A stretch of 64,000 nt of DNA from Azotobacter vinelandii (GTDB lineage: Bacteria; Pseudomonadota; Gammaproteobacteria; Pseudomonadales; Pseudomonadaceae): assembly GCF_001571105.1 (NCBI RefSeq), contig NZ_BCTD01000008.1; one strand, 5' to 3'. Positions within the stretch are counted from its first letter, which is position 1. Every line of letters starts with the position of its first letter. A program made the position numbers and the translations under genes. Positions 42,583 to 51,111 of the stretch are shown here, piece by piece. The notes beneath the pieces were generated by a model. That model ran no database searches and had not been told where the DNA came from. It was given only the letters and a program-made list of their open reading frames with translations.

Positions 42583-43080
42583 ATGACCGACAGCTTTTCC
42601 TCCCGCACGCCGCAGCAGGCCCTCGCCGCCCTGCTCGAGCGCTACACCCCGAGCCGGCTGCTGCTGGTCGGCGCCAGCGACCTGCCCGCTCTCGAAGCCT
42701 TTCGCGGCACGCACCCCGAAGCCCGGGTGACGCACTGTGCCGCCGGTCCGCTGCCCCCGGAAGCCGCCGCCCAGCGCTACGAACTGGCCGTGCTGGTCGA
42801 CTGCCTGGAGCACCTGCCCCGACGCACCGGCCTGGAATTGCTCGGCGGCATTCGCAACCTGAACGCCAGCCGCCTCGCGGTCCTGGTCGATCTGGCGGCC
42901 TGCGGTTGGCAGGATACCGACTTCTTCGCCCTGGCGCTGCGGGCCAGCGAGCGTTTCCGACGCGACGAACAGGTCCTCACGCTGTTCACCTACGATCTTT
43001 ACGACTACAAGCAGATCCCCGACTGGCTGAACGCCAAGTTCTGGGCCAACCCCGAGAATTTCGGCAAGTACTGGTGGTGA
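42583..43080 (+). CDS. Methyltransferase-fold protein (DUF6231-like)
   Basis: 165 residues. SRLLLVGASDLPALEAF looks like a degenerate SAM-binding glycine loop, AVLVDCLEHLPRRTGLELLGGIRNLNASRLAVLVD resembles the acidic and helix-E region of class I methyltransferases, and the end is DYKQIPDWLNAKFWANPENFGKYWW. The canonical G-x-G-x-G loop is reduced, so SAM binding is doubtful. Probably one operon with ychJ (4 bp apart). Conserved in Pseudomonas; function unknown. Confidence 0.7.
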   Translation: MTDSFSSRTPQQALAALLERYTPSRLLLVGASDLPALEAFRGTHPEARVTHCAAGPLPPEAAAQRYELAVLVDCLEHLPRRTGLELLGGIRNLNASRLAVLVDLAACGWQDTDFFALALRASERFRRDEQVLTLFTYDLYDYKQIPDWLNAKFWANPENFGKYWW

Positions 43081-43084
43081 ACGG

Positions 43085-43582
43085 ATGAACGCCAATGACC
43101 TGCCGGCACAGAACCGGAACTGCCCCTGCGGCAGTGGCGACCGGCTCGATGAATGCTGCGGCCGCCACCTGGCCGGCATCCCCGCGCCCAGCGCCGAACG
43201 CCTGATGCGTTCGCGCTACAGCGCCTACGTTCTGGGCGATGTCGACTATCTGCTGCAAACCACCTTGGCGGCCCAGCGGGCAGGCCTGGACCGCGCAGCC
43301 ATGCAGGCCTGGAGCCTGCAGAGCACCTGGCTCGGACTGACCGTGGAGAAAACCGAGCAGTCCGCCAGCCGACCGGCGCACGCCTTCGTCACATTCAGTG
43401 CACGCTGGCGCGACGCTTCGGGCGAGCATATCCATCGTGAGCGCTCGGCCTTCGTGCGACATGGCGACCACTGGTATTTCATCGATCCGACCGTCCCGCT
43501 GCATGCGGGACGCAACGATCCCTGCCCGTGCGGCAGCGGCTCGAAATTCAAGAAATGCTGCCACGGCGCGACCACTCGCTGA
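43085..43582 (+). CDS. ychJ: YchJ family protein with two SEC-C zinc motifs
   Basis: 165 residues. SEC-C zinc motifs at both ends: NCPCGSGDRLDECCG (about 12-26) and DPCPCGSGSKFKKCCH (about 145-160). Between them is the NTF2-like YchJ domain (AERLMRSRYSAYVLGDVDYLLQTT, TWLGL, FSARWRDASGEHIHRERSAFVRHGDHWYFIDP). SEC-C motifs bind zinc and, in SecA, SecB. Function of YchJ is unknown. Confidence 0.93.
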   Translation: MNANDLPAQNRNCPCGSGDRLDECCGRHLAGIPAPSAERLMRSRYSAYVLGDVDYLLQTTLAAQRAGLDRAAMQAWSLQSTWLGLTVEKTEQSASRPAHAFVTFSARWRDASGEHIHRERSAFVRHGDHWYFIDPTVPLHAGRNDPCPCGSGSKFKKCCHGATTR

Positions 43583-43973
43583 GGGCGCTCGTCCGCGCAG
43601 GAGCGCTTTCGAAACGGGCATGCGCCCAGACGATACGCATCGATGCCATCCCTGTCCGTTCCAGCGATACCGCCTTGAGGTTGGCTCGCGCGGCAGACAA
43701 TTCGTGGCGCATCCGCGCTTCTCGGCGCGATCCATCATGGAGAAAACACACGAACGATCCTGGGAGGCGAATGCAGGAACGGGGATACGGGCACTCCAAG
43801 GTATCCGGGCAGCGGAGTATCCAAGGCAAACCGAGAAATGAAAGAAATCGTTGAGCCCGGTCGAACCTGCAAGCGAGATACCGATATATCAAGCGCGCAG
43901 CCGAATGATGTGAATCGAAAGCCAGGCTGGCGAACCTCCGCTGTTTATTAGTTTTGAACCAGGCCAGCTCCTG
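43583..43973. other. Intergenic region after ychJ
   Basis: 391 bp without a supported gene. A weak hairpin directly at the ychJ stop (GCGCTC 43585-43590 with GAGCGC 43601-43606, plus G-U extension to TTT) may act as a terminator. The rest becomes steadily more AT-rich towards 43960 and shows no recognisable coding or repeat signal. Confidence 0.45.
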
Positions 43974-44300
43974 TCAGCCAGCGGTCGGGGGCCCGGACTT
44001 CCTCGTCTTGTCGGTCGGAAAGAGGGACAGCAGTTCGCGGGATGGCCCGACCTCCCTGGCGATGCGTACGGGATCGACCAGCAAGGCGGCCATGAGCCGG
44101 CCCAGGTAGATATTGCTTCCGCTCTGATCGAGTGCGTTGATTACATCATGACAGACCCTGAGCCCCTCCTTGATCCTACCCTGACTCGCCAGCAGACATC
44201 CAAGAGCGAACAGATTGCGCAAGACAACTCCCAGATTCGGGCTGTAGTTCTGGTCGATCATCTGAGATAGCTCGGTGGCGTCTATTTTCTTATTAGACAC
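43974..44300 (-). CDS. Hypothetical protein, helical (possible TPR-like)
   Basis: 108 residues from a GTG with CAGGAG 7 bases upstream. The middle (LFALGCLLASQGRIKEGLRVCHDVINALDQSG) looks like a single helix-turn-helix TPR-type repeat, as in small secretion chaperones, but I cannot place it in a family. No signal peptide or membrane segment. It stands alone between two long non-coding stretches. Confidence 0.55.
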   Translation of the reverse strand: MSNKKIDATELSQMIDQNYSPNLGVVLRNLFALGCLLASQGRIKEGLRVCHDVINALDQSGSNIYLGRLMAALLVDPVRIAREVGPSRELLSLFPTDKTRKSGPPTAG

Positions 44301-44968
44301 GTGACGCTCCTGCCTGGAATAAATCGCGGAGTTCCCCGAGAGGAACCGGATTCTAAAGGTTGAGTAAAGACGAAGGGAACTGATGCGGCCTTTGTCGAGG
44401 ATAAATTTTCCTGCCGGAATCTCCGGTGGTCATCGTCGCATGAATATCCGCTTATTAAGCCATCGCTTACAGCAGATCAGGAACTTTTCCATTTCATCCA
44501 AGGCAGCCACTTCAGCGGATTGATCGCACCGACATCGAAGGATCGATGAAGGCTGCCGGATAAGGCTCTTGGGAACAGTCGCAGGATTACGACTCCATCA
44601 GGATGCTGCTGCATGGAAGCGCGGCAAGAACATGAAGCGGCGAGACGATCTCTTGTCGCTTTTTGTTCGTATCGAAGCGGCATGGCCCGACACTTCCCTT
44701 CGAACCATCGATCGTTACTCGAAGCAGACCGCCGGCCGGGAACTCGTAAAAACACGGACCCAAGCATTGGCCGGCCCCGGATCGGCTCATGGCGACGGCT
44801 ATCCCTTCGGCCGATCACGGCGAGACACCAATACTTGAGAATAATTCTTACCTATTGAGGTACACTCGTCGCCTCGCCATTTTCCACTGCAGATATCGGG
44901 TGTATACGGTGACGATCCAAAGAAGCGCTGCATGCGCCCTGCCCGACCGGGACGCAAGCGCCTCCGGA
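44301..44968. other. Long intergenic region with an isolated Fur-box-like site
   Basis: 668 bp without a convincing gene on either strand; short frames in it lack good starts and similarity. The one clear element is the Fur-box-like site at 44835-44849. The stretch could be decayed coding sequence. Confidence 0.45.
44835..44849. promoter_or_regulatory. Fur-box-like site
   Basis: TGAGAAT-A-ATTCTTA is a 7-1-7 inverted repeat close to the Fur consensus TGATAAT-N-ATTATCA (13 of 15 positions with the allowed centre). No iron-uptake gene follows on either side within 500 bp. Confidence 0.55.
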
Positions 44969-45493
44969 TCAGAACGGCTCAAGACGAAAATGGGAGATAT
45001 CGGGCAGCGCGCCGGCTGGCCGCGCCGGGATAGGCGCCAAGTCGCTGCCGACCGCCGCCAGGTTCGGATCGCTCGACTCCAGAGGCGCTATCGGCGCTTC
45101 GGTGCGCGACTCCAGCAGTTCCGTTCCCGAACCGAAGTCCGGAATCCCGAGCGCGGCGAAGGCAGCCGTGCAGGCATCCTGCGGCGGCACGGCGAAAGGC
45201 TTGCGGGCAGCCTCGGAATGAACGGCGTCAAGGTCGTTTTCTTGCCCTGGAGCAAGTTTTGCTTCCTTTCCCATCGGCAGAATGTCCGCCGGAACGCCGG
45301 CCCGCTCCAGAGCGACCCGGTACGTCCAGGCCTCGCCAGCCTCCAGGCCGCTCTCGGGGGATATGCGCCGACCGGAAAACAGCGTGGCAATGCGTGCGCC
45401 ATCGGCACGGAACAGCCTGGCCTGCACCTGTTCCCTGGAAGCTCCGTGCACCAGTTGGCCGGAAAAAATGATCTGATAGCGGCTCATGGTCAT
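44969..45493 (-). CDS. Hypothetical protein with a Pseudomonas-type N-terminal domain
   Basis: 174 residues (start at 45493; Met codons at 45499 and 45487 are alternatives). The first 70 residues, YQIIFSGQLVHGASREQVQA followed by RLFRADGARIATLFSGRRIS and an Ala-rich helix ending in ERAGVPADI, form a compact domain that recurs at the N-terminus of several Pseudomonas proteins of unknown function. The rest is Pro/Ala/Glu-rich and probably disordered. No membrane segment. Confidence 0.65.
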   Translation of the reverse strand: MTMSRYQIIFSGQLVHGASREQVQARLFRADGARIATLFSGRRISPESGLEAGEAWTYRVALERAGVPADILPMGKEAKLAPGQENDLDAVHSEAARKPFAVPPQDACTAAFAALGIPDFGSGTELLESRTEAPIAPLESSDPNLAAVGSDLAPIPARPAGALPDISHFRLEPF

Positions 45494-45658
45494 ACCCATG
45501 TCCCAATCGACAGGCAGTATGGCGCAGTTTTTTTCGATCAACGAGTTCGGGAAGCAAACGAGAGGAACGTCTGCGAAGCAGGTCATCCCATGCAATCCGG
45601 CATAATGGTTGCGCTCAGAGCGCTGCTCGTTACACTGAGGCCCCCTTTGGAGTTCAGC

Positions 45659-46156
45659 ATGTTTTTCCAGGCGCACGTCCTAAGAATTCTAGGCCTGTTG
45701 GGGTTGCTCGGTCTGCTGTCCACTCTTGTCGGCTGCTCTACCTGGGTGACCGGAGGCTTCAAGGATCCCGACGTCCAACTGGTCAAGGTCGATGTCGTCA
45801 AGGCCCGTCTGCTGGAACAGCAATTCATCCTACGCTTTCGCGTCGACAATCCCAACTGGGCGAGCCTGCCGATCCGCGGTCTGGATTATGAAGTGTTCCT
45901 GAACGACATCCGCCTCGCCAAGGGGGAGTCGAACAAATGGTTCACGGTACCCGCCCGCGGTCGCGAGGAGTTCGACGTCCTGGTCACGACCAATCTCTGG
46001 CGCCACATGAAGCGCATCGTCAAGCTGCTGGAAGAGCCCGACCGACCTATCCAGTATCAGTTGCAGGGCAAGGCCAAGACAGGGCTTCTGTTCGGACGCC
46101 ACGTACTGGTTTCCCGCTATGGCGAAATAACCCCTGGCGACTACATTCGGGATTGA
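45659..46156 (+). CDS. LEA14/WHy-domain lipoprotein
   Basis: 165 residues. Signal peptide with lipobox LVGC (about Cys23). The mature part is a LEA type 2 (WHy) beta-sandwich: QLVKVDVVKARLLEQQFILRFRVDNPNWASLPIRGLDYEVFLNDIRLAKGES with the diagnostic NPN. Such proteins are linked to desiccation or envelope stress tolerance; a link to cyst formation in Azotobacter would be pure speculation. Followed after 7 bp by the DUF2489 gene. Confidence 0.85.
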   Translation: MFFQAHVLRILGLLGLLGLLSTLVGCSTWVTGGFKDPDVQLVKVDVVKARLLEQQFILRFRVDNPNWASLPIRGLDYEVFLNDIRLAKGESNKWFTVPARGREEFDVLVTTNLWRHMKRIVKLLEEPDRPIQYQLQGKAKTGLLFGRHVLVSRYGEITPGDYIRD

Positions 46157-46163
46157 CCCGCCC

Positions 46164-46619
46164 ATGAGTCCGCTGATCGCCGTCCTGCTGCCGGTCGCCC
46201 TGCTGATCCTGCTTGCCCTGAGCATCGTGGCCCTCGTCCTCTGGCGCCGGGTATGGCTGCGCGAGAAAGCCCGGAAGGCCGCCGAGCGGGAACGCCGGGC
46301 GCAACTCGCCGAACACCTGCGCATCCTCGCCGGCAGCCTGCTCGACGACCAGTTGCCACTGATCGAGGGAGCCATCCGCATCGGGGCCCTGCTCGAGCAC
46401 TATGACCCGCACTTGCACCGGAGCGAACGCCTGCAGGTCTTTCGCGAGCTTAGCGAGGCCACGGCCCATATCCCCACGCACGAGGCCTGGAAGGCTCTGA
46501 GCAGGACGGAACGCCGCCAGTACGAGGTGCTGTTCAGCAGCCTCGAGTTGAAGCACAAGGCTGCGGCTCGCAGCAGCGCGCGCTGGCTGCTGGCGGAAGG
46601 ACTGACCGCACATCCTTGA
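46164..46619 (+). CDS. DUF2489 family protein
   Basis: 151 residues. One N-terminal membrane helix (about 5-27), a basic stretch, then a helical cytoplasmic domain: LRILAGSLLDDQLPLIEGAIRIGALLEHYDP and ELSEATAHIPTHEAWKALSRTERRQYE match DUF2489. Function unknown. Likely co-transcribed with the LEA-type gene. Confidence 0.82.
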   Translation: MSPLIAVLLPVALLILLALSIVALVLWRRVWLREKARKAAERERRAQLAEHLRILAGSLLDDQLPLIEGAIRIGALLEHYDPHLHRSERLQVFRELSEATAHIPTHEAWKALSRTERRQYEVLFSSLELKHKAAARSSARWLLAEGLTAHP

Positions 46620-46736
46620 GAAAACCCGGCCAGCTTGCAAGCCACCGGCCGGCTTCCTACCTTAGGCTTCACTTCTTGCCCCGGATCGCTCGTCCACCCG
46701 CCTTTTCGCAACCCCATTCCCGAAGGAACCCGCCAC

Positions 46737-49256
46737 ATGCGCCTGCTTCGCCATCTGTTTCGACTGAGCCTCGGAGCCGCTTCCCTGCTCGTACTCGCCG
46801 GCTGCCAGTCGGTGGCCGACAGGCGCCATACGGACAGCCTGCCACCCACACAGGGCGTGCTGCGCCTCCAGGGACTGGCGGACAGCGTGGTGGTACGACG
46901 CAACGCCCTCGGCATGCCGCTGATCGAAACCCGCAACGAGCACGATGCCCTGTTCGCCCTCGGCTACGTGCATGCCAGCGACCGGCTCAGCCAGATGGTC
47001 GGCCTGCGCCTGATGGCCGAAGGAAAACTGGCCGAGATGCTCGGCCCGGGCGTCCTCGATATCGACCGCCTCATGCGTGCGATGGGCCTCCGTCGTCATG
47101 CCGAGACGCTGTACCGCAACGCCTCGCCCGGCCTGAGGCAGGACTTCGAAATCTATGCCCGCGGGGTCAACGCCTTCCTGTTCCGTCACCGCGACCGGCT
47201 GCCCATGGATCTGGCCGAGTCAGGTTACCAGCCATCGTACTGGAAGGCGGAAGATTCGGTGCTGCTGTTCTGCCTGCTGAACTTCGGTCTGTCGACCAAC
47301 CTGCAGGAGGAGATCGCCGCGCTCAGGCTGGCGCAGAAGGTCGGTACGGAGCGGCTCGTCTGGCTGACGCCGATCTACCCGGACGAACCCCTGCCGTTCG
47401 CGGAGGCGGACAAGCTCAAGGGTGTCGAGCTGGGCGGGCAGATCCCGGGGCTCGCCGCCCTTGACCGGGCGGCCGGACAAGTCGCCGCCCTGAACATGCT
47501 CGGTGTCGCCGCCTCCAACAATTGGGCGATCGCGCCGCGCGGCAGCCGCCTCGGCAAGAGTCTGCTGGCCAACGACACCCACCTGCCGCCCGCCCTGCCT
47601 TCGCTGTGGAATTTCGTCCATGTCCGCACGCCGCAGCGCCAGAGCGCAGGCGTCTCGGTCGCCGGCATTCCGGTGGTGATCGCCGGCTTCAACGGCAAGC
47701 TGGCCTGGGGCATGACCATGGTCATGGCCGATACCCAAGACCTTTTCCTCGAGCGGATCAAGCACGAGGACGGACGCCTCCATTACCTCGCCGACGGCAA
47801 ATGGCTGCCGGTCAGCGAGCGCCAGGAAACCTTCCTCGTCAAGGGCGCGCCAGCGATCCGCGAAACCCTCTACGAAACCCGTCACGGCCCACTGCTGAAC
47901 AGCGTACTCGGCGAGCGCAAGCATCCGCTGCAACCCCTGTCGCTGAGCAGCGGCCATGGGCTGGCGCTGCAGAGGCTCCCGCTCGACGATGACCGTAGCC
48001 TGGACGCCTTCCTCCAGCTCTCCCGCGCCCGCTCGGTGGACGAAGCCTTCACGGCTGCCGGCGAACTGCGCGCCATGGCGGTGAATCTGCTGTTCGCCGA
48101 TGCCGGACACATCGGCTGGCAGGTGACCGGACGCTACCCCAATCGCCGCGGCGGCCTCGGCCTACTGCCTTCCCCCGGCTGGGACGGCGCCTACGACTGG
48201 GACGGCTTCGCCGATCCCATGCTGCACCCCTACGATCAGGACCCGGCGCAGGGCTGGCTGGGCACCGCCAACCAGCGCACGGTACCGCGCGGCTATGGCA
48301 TGCAACTGTCCAGCACCTGGTATTACCCGGAGCGCGCCGAGCGTATCGCCGAACTGGCCGGTCGTGGCCGACACGATGCGCAGAGCATGATCGCCATGCA
48401 GTACGACCAGACCACCCCCTTCGCCGCCAAGCTCAAGGCCATGTTCGAGGCGCCGGGCATGGCCGAGCCGCTGCGCCAGGCGATCGACGCCCTGCCGTCG
48501 ACCGAACGCGACCGGGCCCGCGAAGCCTTGAGCCGATTGCTCGCCTTCGACGGCCGGCTCGCCGCCGGCTCGGCGGATGCCGCCCTGTATGGCGCCTTCC
48601 TGCAGGAAAGCGCGCGGCAGACATTCCTCGACGAACTGGGCCCGGACGACAGCCCCGCCTGGCAGGCCCTGCTGCAGATGTCCGGCCTGTCCTACTCGGC
48701 CCAGGCCGACCACCTGCTCGGCCGCGAGGACAGTCCGTTCTGGGACGACATCGCCACCGCGCGGACCGAAGACAAGCCAGCCATCCTCGCACGCAGCCTG
48801 GCGGCCGCAGTACGACATCTGGAAAGCCGGCTCGGCGGCGATCGAAGCGCCTGGCAATGGGGCAAGCTGCATCGCTACCGGTGGATCAGCGACAGTACCC
48901 GCCTGGCCCCCTACCTCGATGCCCGTCAGCGTACCGCCATCCAGGCGCTCGACGGCTACCTGAACCACGCCCCTGCCCCGGCCGGCGGCGATCATGGCAC
49001 GTTGAACGTTTCCGCCTATCGCTGGGGACAGGACTTCGATGCCCAGTTGATTCCCGCCATGCGCATCGTCGTCGATTTCGCACGCGAAGAACCCATGCTC
49101 GGGTTGAACGGCACCGGCCAGTCCGGCAATCCGGCCAGCCCGCATTACAAGGACGGTATCGATGCCTGGCTCGGTGGGCGCTACATGAGCTTTCCTTTCA
49201 AGGCGGAGAACCTGGACAAGACCTACGGCAACCAGCGCCTGCTGCTGGTGCCGTAG
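46737..49256 (+). CDS. quiP: Acyl-homoserine lactone acylase QuiP (penicillin acylase family)
   Basis: 839 residues. Ntn-hydrolase precursor: signal peptide with lipobox VLAGC, alpha chain from about 35, a spacer, and the beta chain beginning at the catalytic Ser260 in GVAASNNWAIAP, the autoprocessing site. Downstream are NDTHLPPALPSLW, GFNGKLAWGMTM and the closing GLNGTGQSGNPASPHYKDG. Organisation and the AGCQS start resemble P. aeruginosa QuiP (PA1032), which cleaves long-chain acyl-homoserine lactones. Substrate here is inferred. The lipobox predicts a lipid anchor, unusual for the family. Confidence 0.88.
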   Translation: MRLLRHLFRLSLGAASLLVLAGCQSVADRRHTDSLPPTQGVLRLQGLADSVVVRRNALGMPLIETRNEHDALFALGYVHASDRLSQMVGLRLMAEGKLAEMLGPGVLDIDRLMRAMGLRRHAETLYRNASPGLRQDFEIYARGVNAFLFRHRDRLPMDLAESGYQPSYWKAEDSVLLFCLLNFGLSTNLQEEIAALRLAQKVGTERLVWLTPIYPDEPLPFAEADKLKGVELGGQIPGLAALDRAAGQVAALNMLGVAASNNWAIAPRGSRLGKSLLANDTHLPPALPSLWNFVHVRTPQRQSAGVSVAGIPVVIAGFNGKLAWGMTMVMADTQDLFLERIKHEDGRLHYLADGKWLPVSERQETFLVKGAPAIRETLYETRHGPLLNSVLGERKHPLQPLSLSSGHGLALQRLPLDDDRSLDAFLQLSRARSVDEAFTAAGELRAMAVNLLFADAGHIGWQVTGRYPNRRGGLGLLPSPGWDGAYDWDGFADPMLHPYDQDPAQGWLGTANQRTVPRGYGMQLSSTWYYPERAERIAELAGRGRHDAQSMIAMQYDQTTPFAAKLKAMFEAPGMAEPLRQAIDALPSTERDRAREALSRLLAFDGRLAAGSADAALYGAFLQESARQTFLDELGPDDSPAWQALLQMSGLSYSAQADHLLGREDSPFWDDIATARTEDKPAILARSLAAAVRHLESRLGGDRSAWQWGKLHRYRWISDSTRLAPYLDARQRTAIQALDGYLNHAPAPAGGDHGTLNVSAYRWGQDFDAQLIPAMRIVVDFAREEPMLGLNGTGQSGNPASPHYKDGIDAWLGGRYMSFPFKAENLDKTYGNQRLLLVP

Positions 49257-49294
49257 GTCTGAATCGCCAGCCCCTCATGGGCATGATCGACGAA

Positions 49295-49314
49295 CCCGGC
49301 CGCCGACGGCCGGG
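49295..49314 (+). terminator. Strong hairpin after quiP
   Basis: Perfect 8-bp GC stem CCCGGCCG / CGGCCGGG around CCGA, 38 bp after the quiP stop. It has no T-run, so intrinsic termination is uncertain; it may protect the 3' end or work for both converging transcripts. Confidence 0.5.
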
Positions 49315-49342
49315 ATGAGTGTCGAAAGCGGCGCCTCGCGTC

Positions 49343-49591
49343 TCATCCCGCTTTCAGGATACCGCTCAGGGTGATGCCATAGCGCTCGAACAGTTGTACT
49401 GCCGGCTCCTTGATTCCACCATTGTTTCCTCCTGCACTACCGAACTCCCTGTCCTGGTACTCGAATCCCTCGCGCCGCGCCAATTCCAGCACTTTCTGAC
49501 TGGCTTCCTCCACGGTCGGTTTGGTCACTGACTCGGTCACCATCTTGACCGTATTTCCGTCCTTGTTGAATGTGATCGACCAAATAGCCAT
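49343..49591 (-). CDS. Small hypothetical protein
   Basis: 82 residues: MAIWSITFNKDGNTVKMVTE, then an amphipathic helix (VEEASQKVLELARREGFEYQD) and a Gly/Asn-rich loop before the end. The N-terminal pattern, a short strand pair followed by a helix, suggests a small alpha/beta fold. GGAGGAG lies 6 bases upstream of the ATG. Family not recognised. Confidence 0.65.
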   Translation of the reverse strand: MAIWSITFNKDGNTVKMVTESVTKPTVEEASQKVLELARREGFEYQDREFGSAGGNNGGIKEPAVQLFERYGITLSGILKAG

Positions 49592-49769
49592 GTCTTGCTC
49601 CTCCATTCTAACCACTGATGCGGGTAGACACTCCGATCCAACCTACTGGTCAGACTAGACCTCCTTCGCCTAGTTCGCCAGTCGGGCAAATGTGGCTAGG
49701 CTTTCTGAAGAATCCTGCCAACGCCTGTCCCGAATCCATCGGCAGGGACAGGCCTTTCAGGAGGCTCGC

Positions 49770-51107
49770 ATGAGAAAGCCCTCCGATACCCGCTCCGCTG
49801 CACCGGAGACCCGGGAGCATGTGGAGCTGCTGCGCCGCCATGCCATTTCCCTGCCTGCGCTCGACAGCGGGGCGTTCGCCAGCCTGTTCGATCGTTATGG
49901 CGATGCCCGGGTGGTGCTGATCGGCGAGGCCAGCCATGGCACATCCGAGTTCTACCGTACTCGCGCGGCGATCACCCGGCGACTGATCGAACGGCATGGT
50001 TTCAACATCGTCGCCGTCGAGGCCGACTGGCCGGACGCCGCCCGGATCGACCAGCACGTGCGCCGGCAACGACCAGCCGACTGGGAGCGCCAGGCCTTCC
50101 AGCGCTTTCCGACCTGGATGTGGCGCAACCTGGAGGTCGCCGAGTTCTGCGACTGGCTGAACCGCTTCAACCGGGACCTGCCATATGAACGGCGCGTCGA
50201 GTTCCGCGGCCTGGATGTCTACAGCATGGTCGCCTCGATCGGCGCGGTGCTGGACTACCTGGACAAGACCGACACCCAGGCGGCCCGGGCCGCACGTGAA
50301 CGCTACGGCTGCCTGATGCCTTGGAGGGACGCGCCGGCCCGCTATGGCCGCGACGTCCTCTACGGCCACCAGTCCTGCGAGGAGGCGGTGATCGAACAGT
50401 TGCGCAGCCTGCTCGAACTACGCCTGGAGGCCCTCGGCCGGGATGGCGAGGATTTCTTCGAGGCCACCCAGAATGCCCGTGTGGTACAGGCCGCCGAGCA
50501 CTACTACCGGATCATGTACCACGGCTCGAGCGCCTCCTGGAACCTGCGCGACCGGCACATGTTCGATACCCTGCGCCATCTGCTGGAACACCGCGGCCCC
50601 GAAGCCAGGGCAGTGGTCTGGGCGCACAATTCGCACATCGGCAACGCCGACGCGACGGCCATGGGCTGGGCCGGCGAGTTCAACATCGGCGAACTGTGCC
50701 GCACCGCCTGGGGCAGGGATGCCGTCCTGATCGGCATGGGCACCGACCGCGGCGAAGTAGCGTGCGCCAGCGAGTGGGACGAGCCGATGCGCATCAAGCA
50801 GGTCCGCCCCTCGCGCCCGGACAGTTGGGAGCGCCTGTTCCTGCAGACCGGCTTTCCCGCCACCCTCACCGACTGGCGTGACAATCCATCCATCGAATTA
50901 CGCGCGGCTCTCTCCGAAACCTTGCTGGAACGCGCCATCGGCGTGATCTACCGTCCGGAGAGCGAGCGCCAGAGCCATTACTTCGAAGCGGTGCTGGCCG
51001 AGCAGTTCGATGCCTGGATCTGGCTGGAGGAAACCCATGCCGTCACGCCCCTGGGGCCCCGCCAGCCACAGGCGGGGCAGGCCGAAACCTACCCGTTCGG
51101 AGAATGA
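49770..51107 (+). CDS. Erythromycin esterase-like protein
   Basis: 445 residues. VLIGEASHGTSEFYRTRAAITRRLIERHGFNIVAVEADWPDAARI carries the Glu-His motif of the Ere/TIM-like superfamily, and AVVWAHNSHIGNADAT the second His. No signal peptide. AGGAGG precedes the ATG by 6 bases. Most chromosomal members of this group have no shown macrolide esterase activity and often lie next to a phosphoribosyltransferase gene, as here (4 bp apart). Drug resistance should not be assumed. Confidence 0.88.
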   Translation: MRKPSDTRSAAPETREHVELLRRHAISLPALDSGAFASLFDRYGDARVVLIGEASHGTSEFYRTRAAITRRLIERHGFNIVAVEADWPDAARIDQHVRRQRPADWERQAFQRFPTWMWRNLEVAEFCDWLNRFNRDLPYERRVEFRGLDVYSMVASIGAVLDYLDKTDTQAARAARERYGCLMPWRDAPARYGRDVLYGHQSCEEAVIEQLRSLLELRLEALGRDGEDFFEATQNARVVQAAEHYYRIMYHGSSASWNLRDRHMFDTLRHLLEHRGPEARAVVWAHNSHIGNADATAMGWAGEFNIGELCRTAWGRDAVLIGMGTDRGEVACASEWDEPMRIKQVRPSRPDSWERLFLQTGFPATLTDWRDNPSIELRAALSETLLERAIGVIYRPESERQSHYFEAVLAEQFDAWIWLEETHAVTPLGPRQPQAGQAETYPFGE

Positions 51108-51111
51108 GCCC

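Noticed and set aside
44477..44818. Possible 113-residue minus-strand gene upstream of the GTG-start hypothetical
   Set aside because: Arg/Ser-rich composition, no ribosome binding site and no recognisable motif; left as non-coding.
49770..51107. Macrolide resistance determinant
   Set aside because: The protein belongs to the broad esterase-like superfamily; chromosomal context with a phosphoribosyltransferase gene argues against a dedicated resistance gene.
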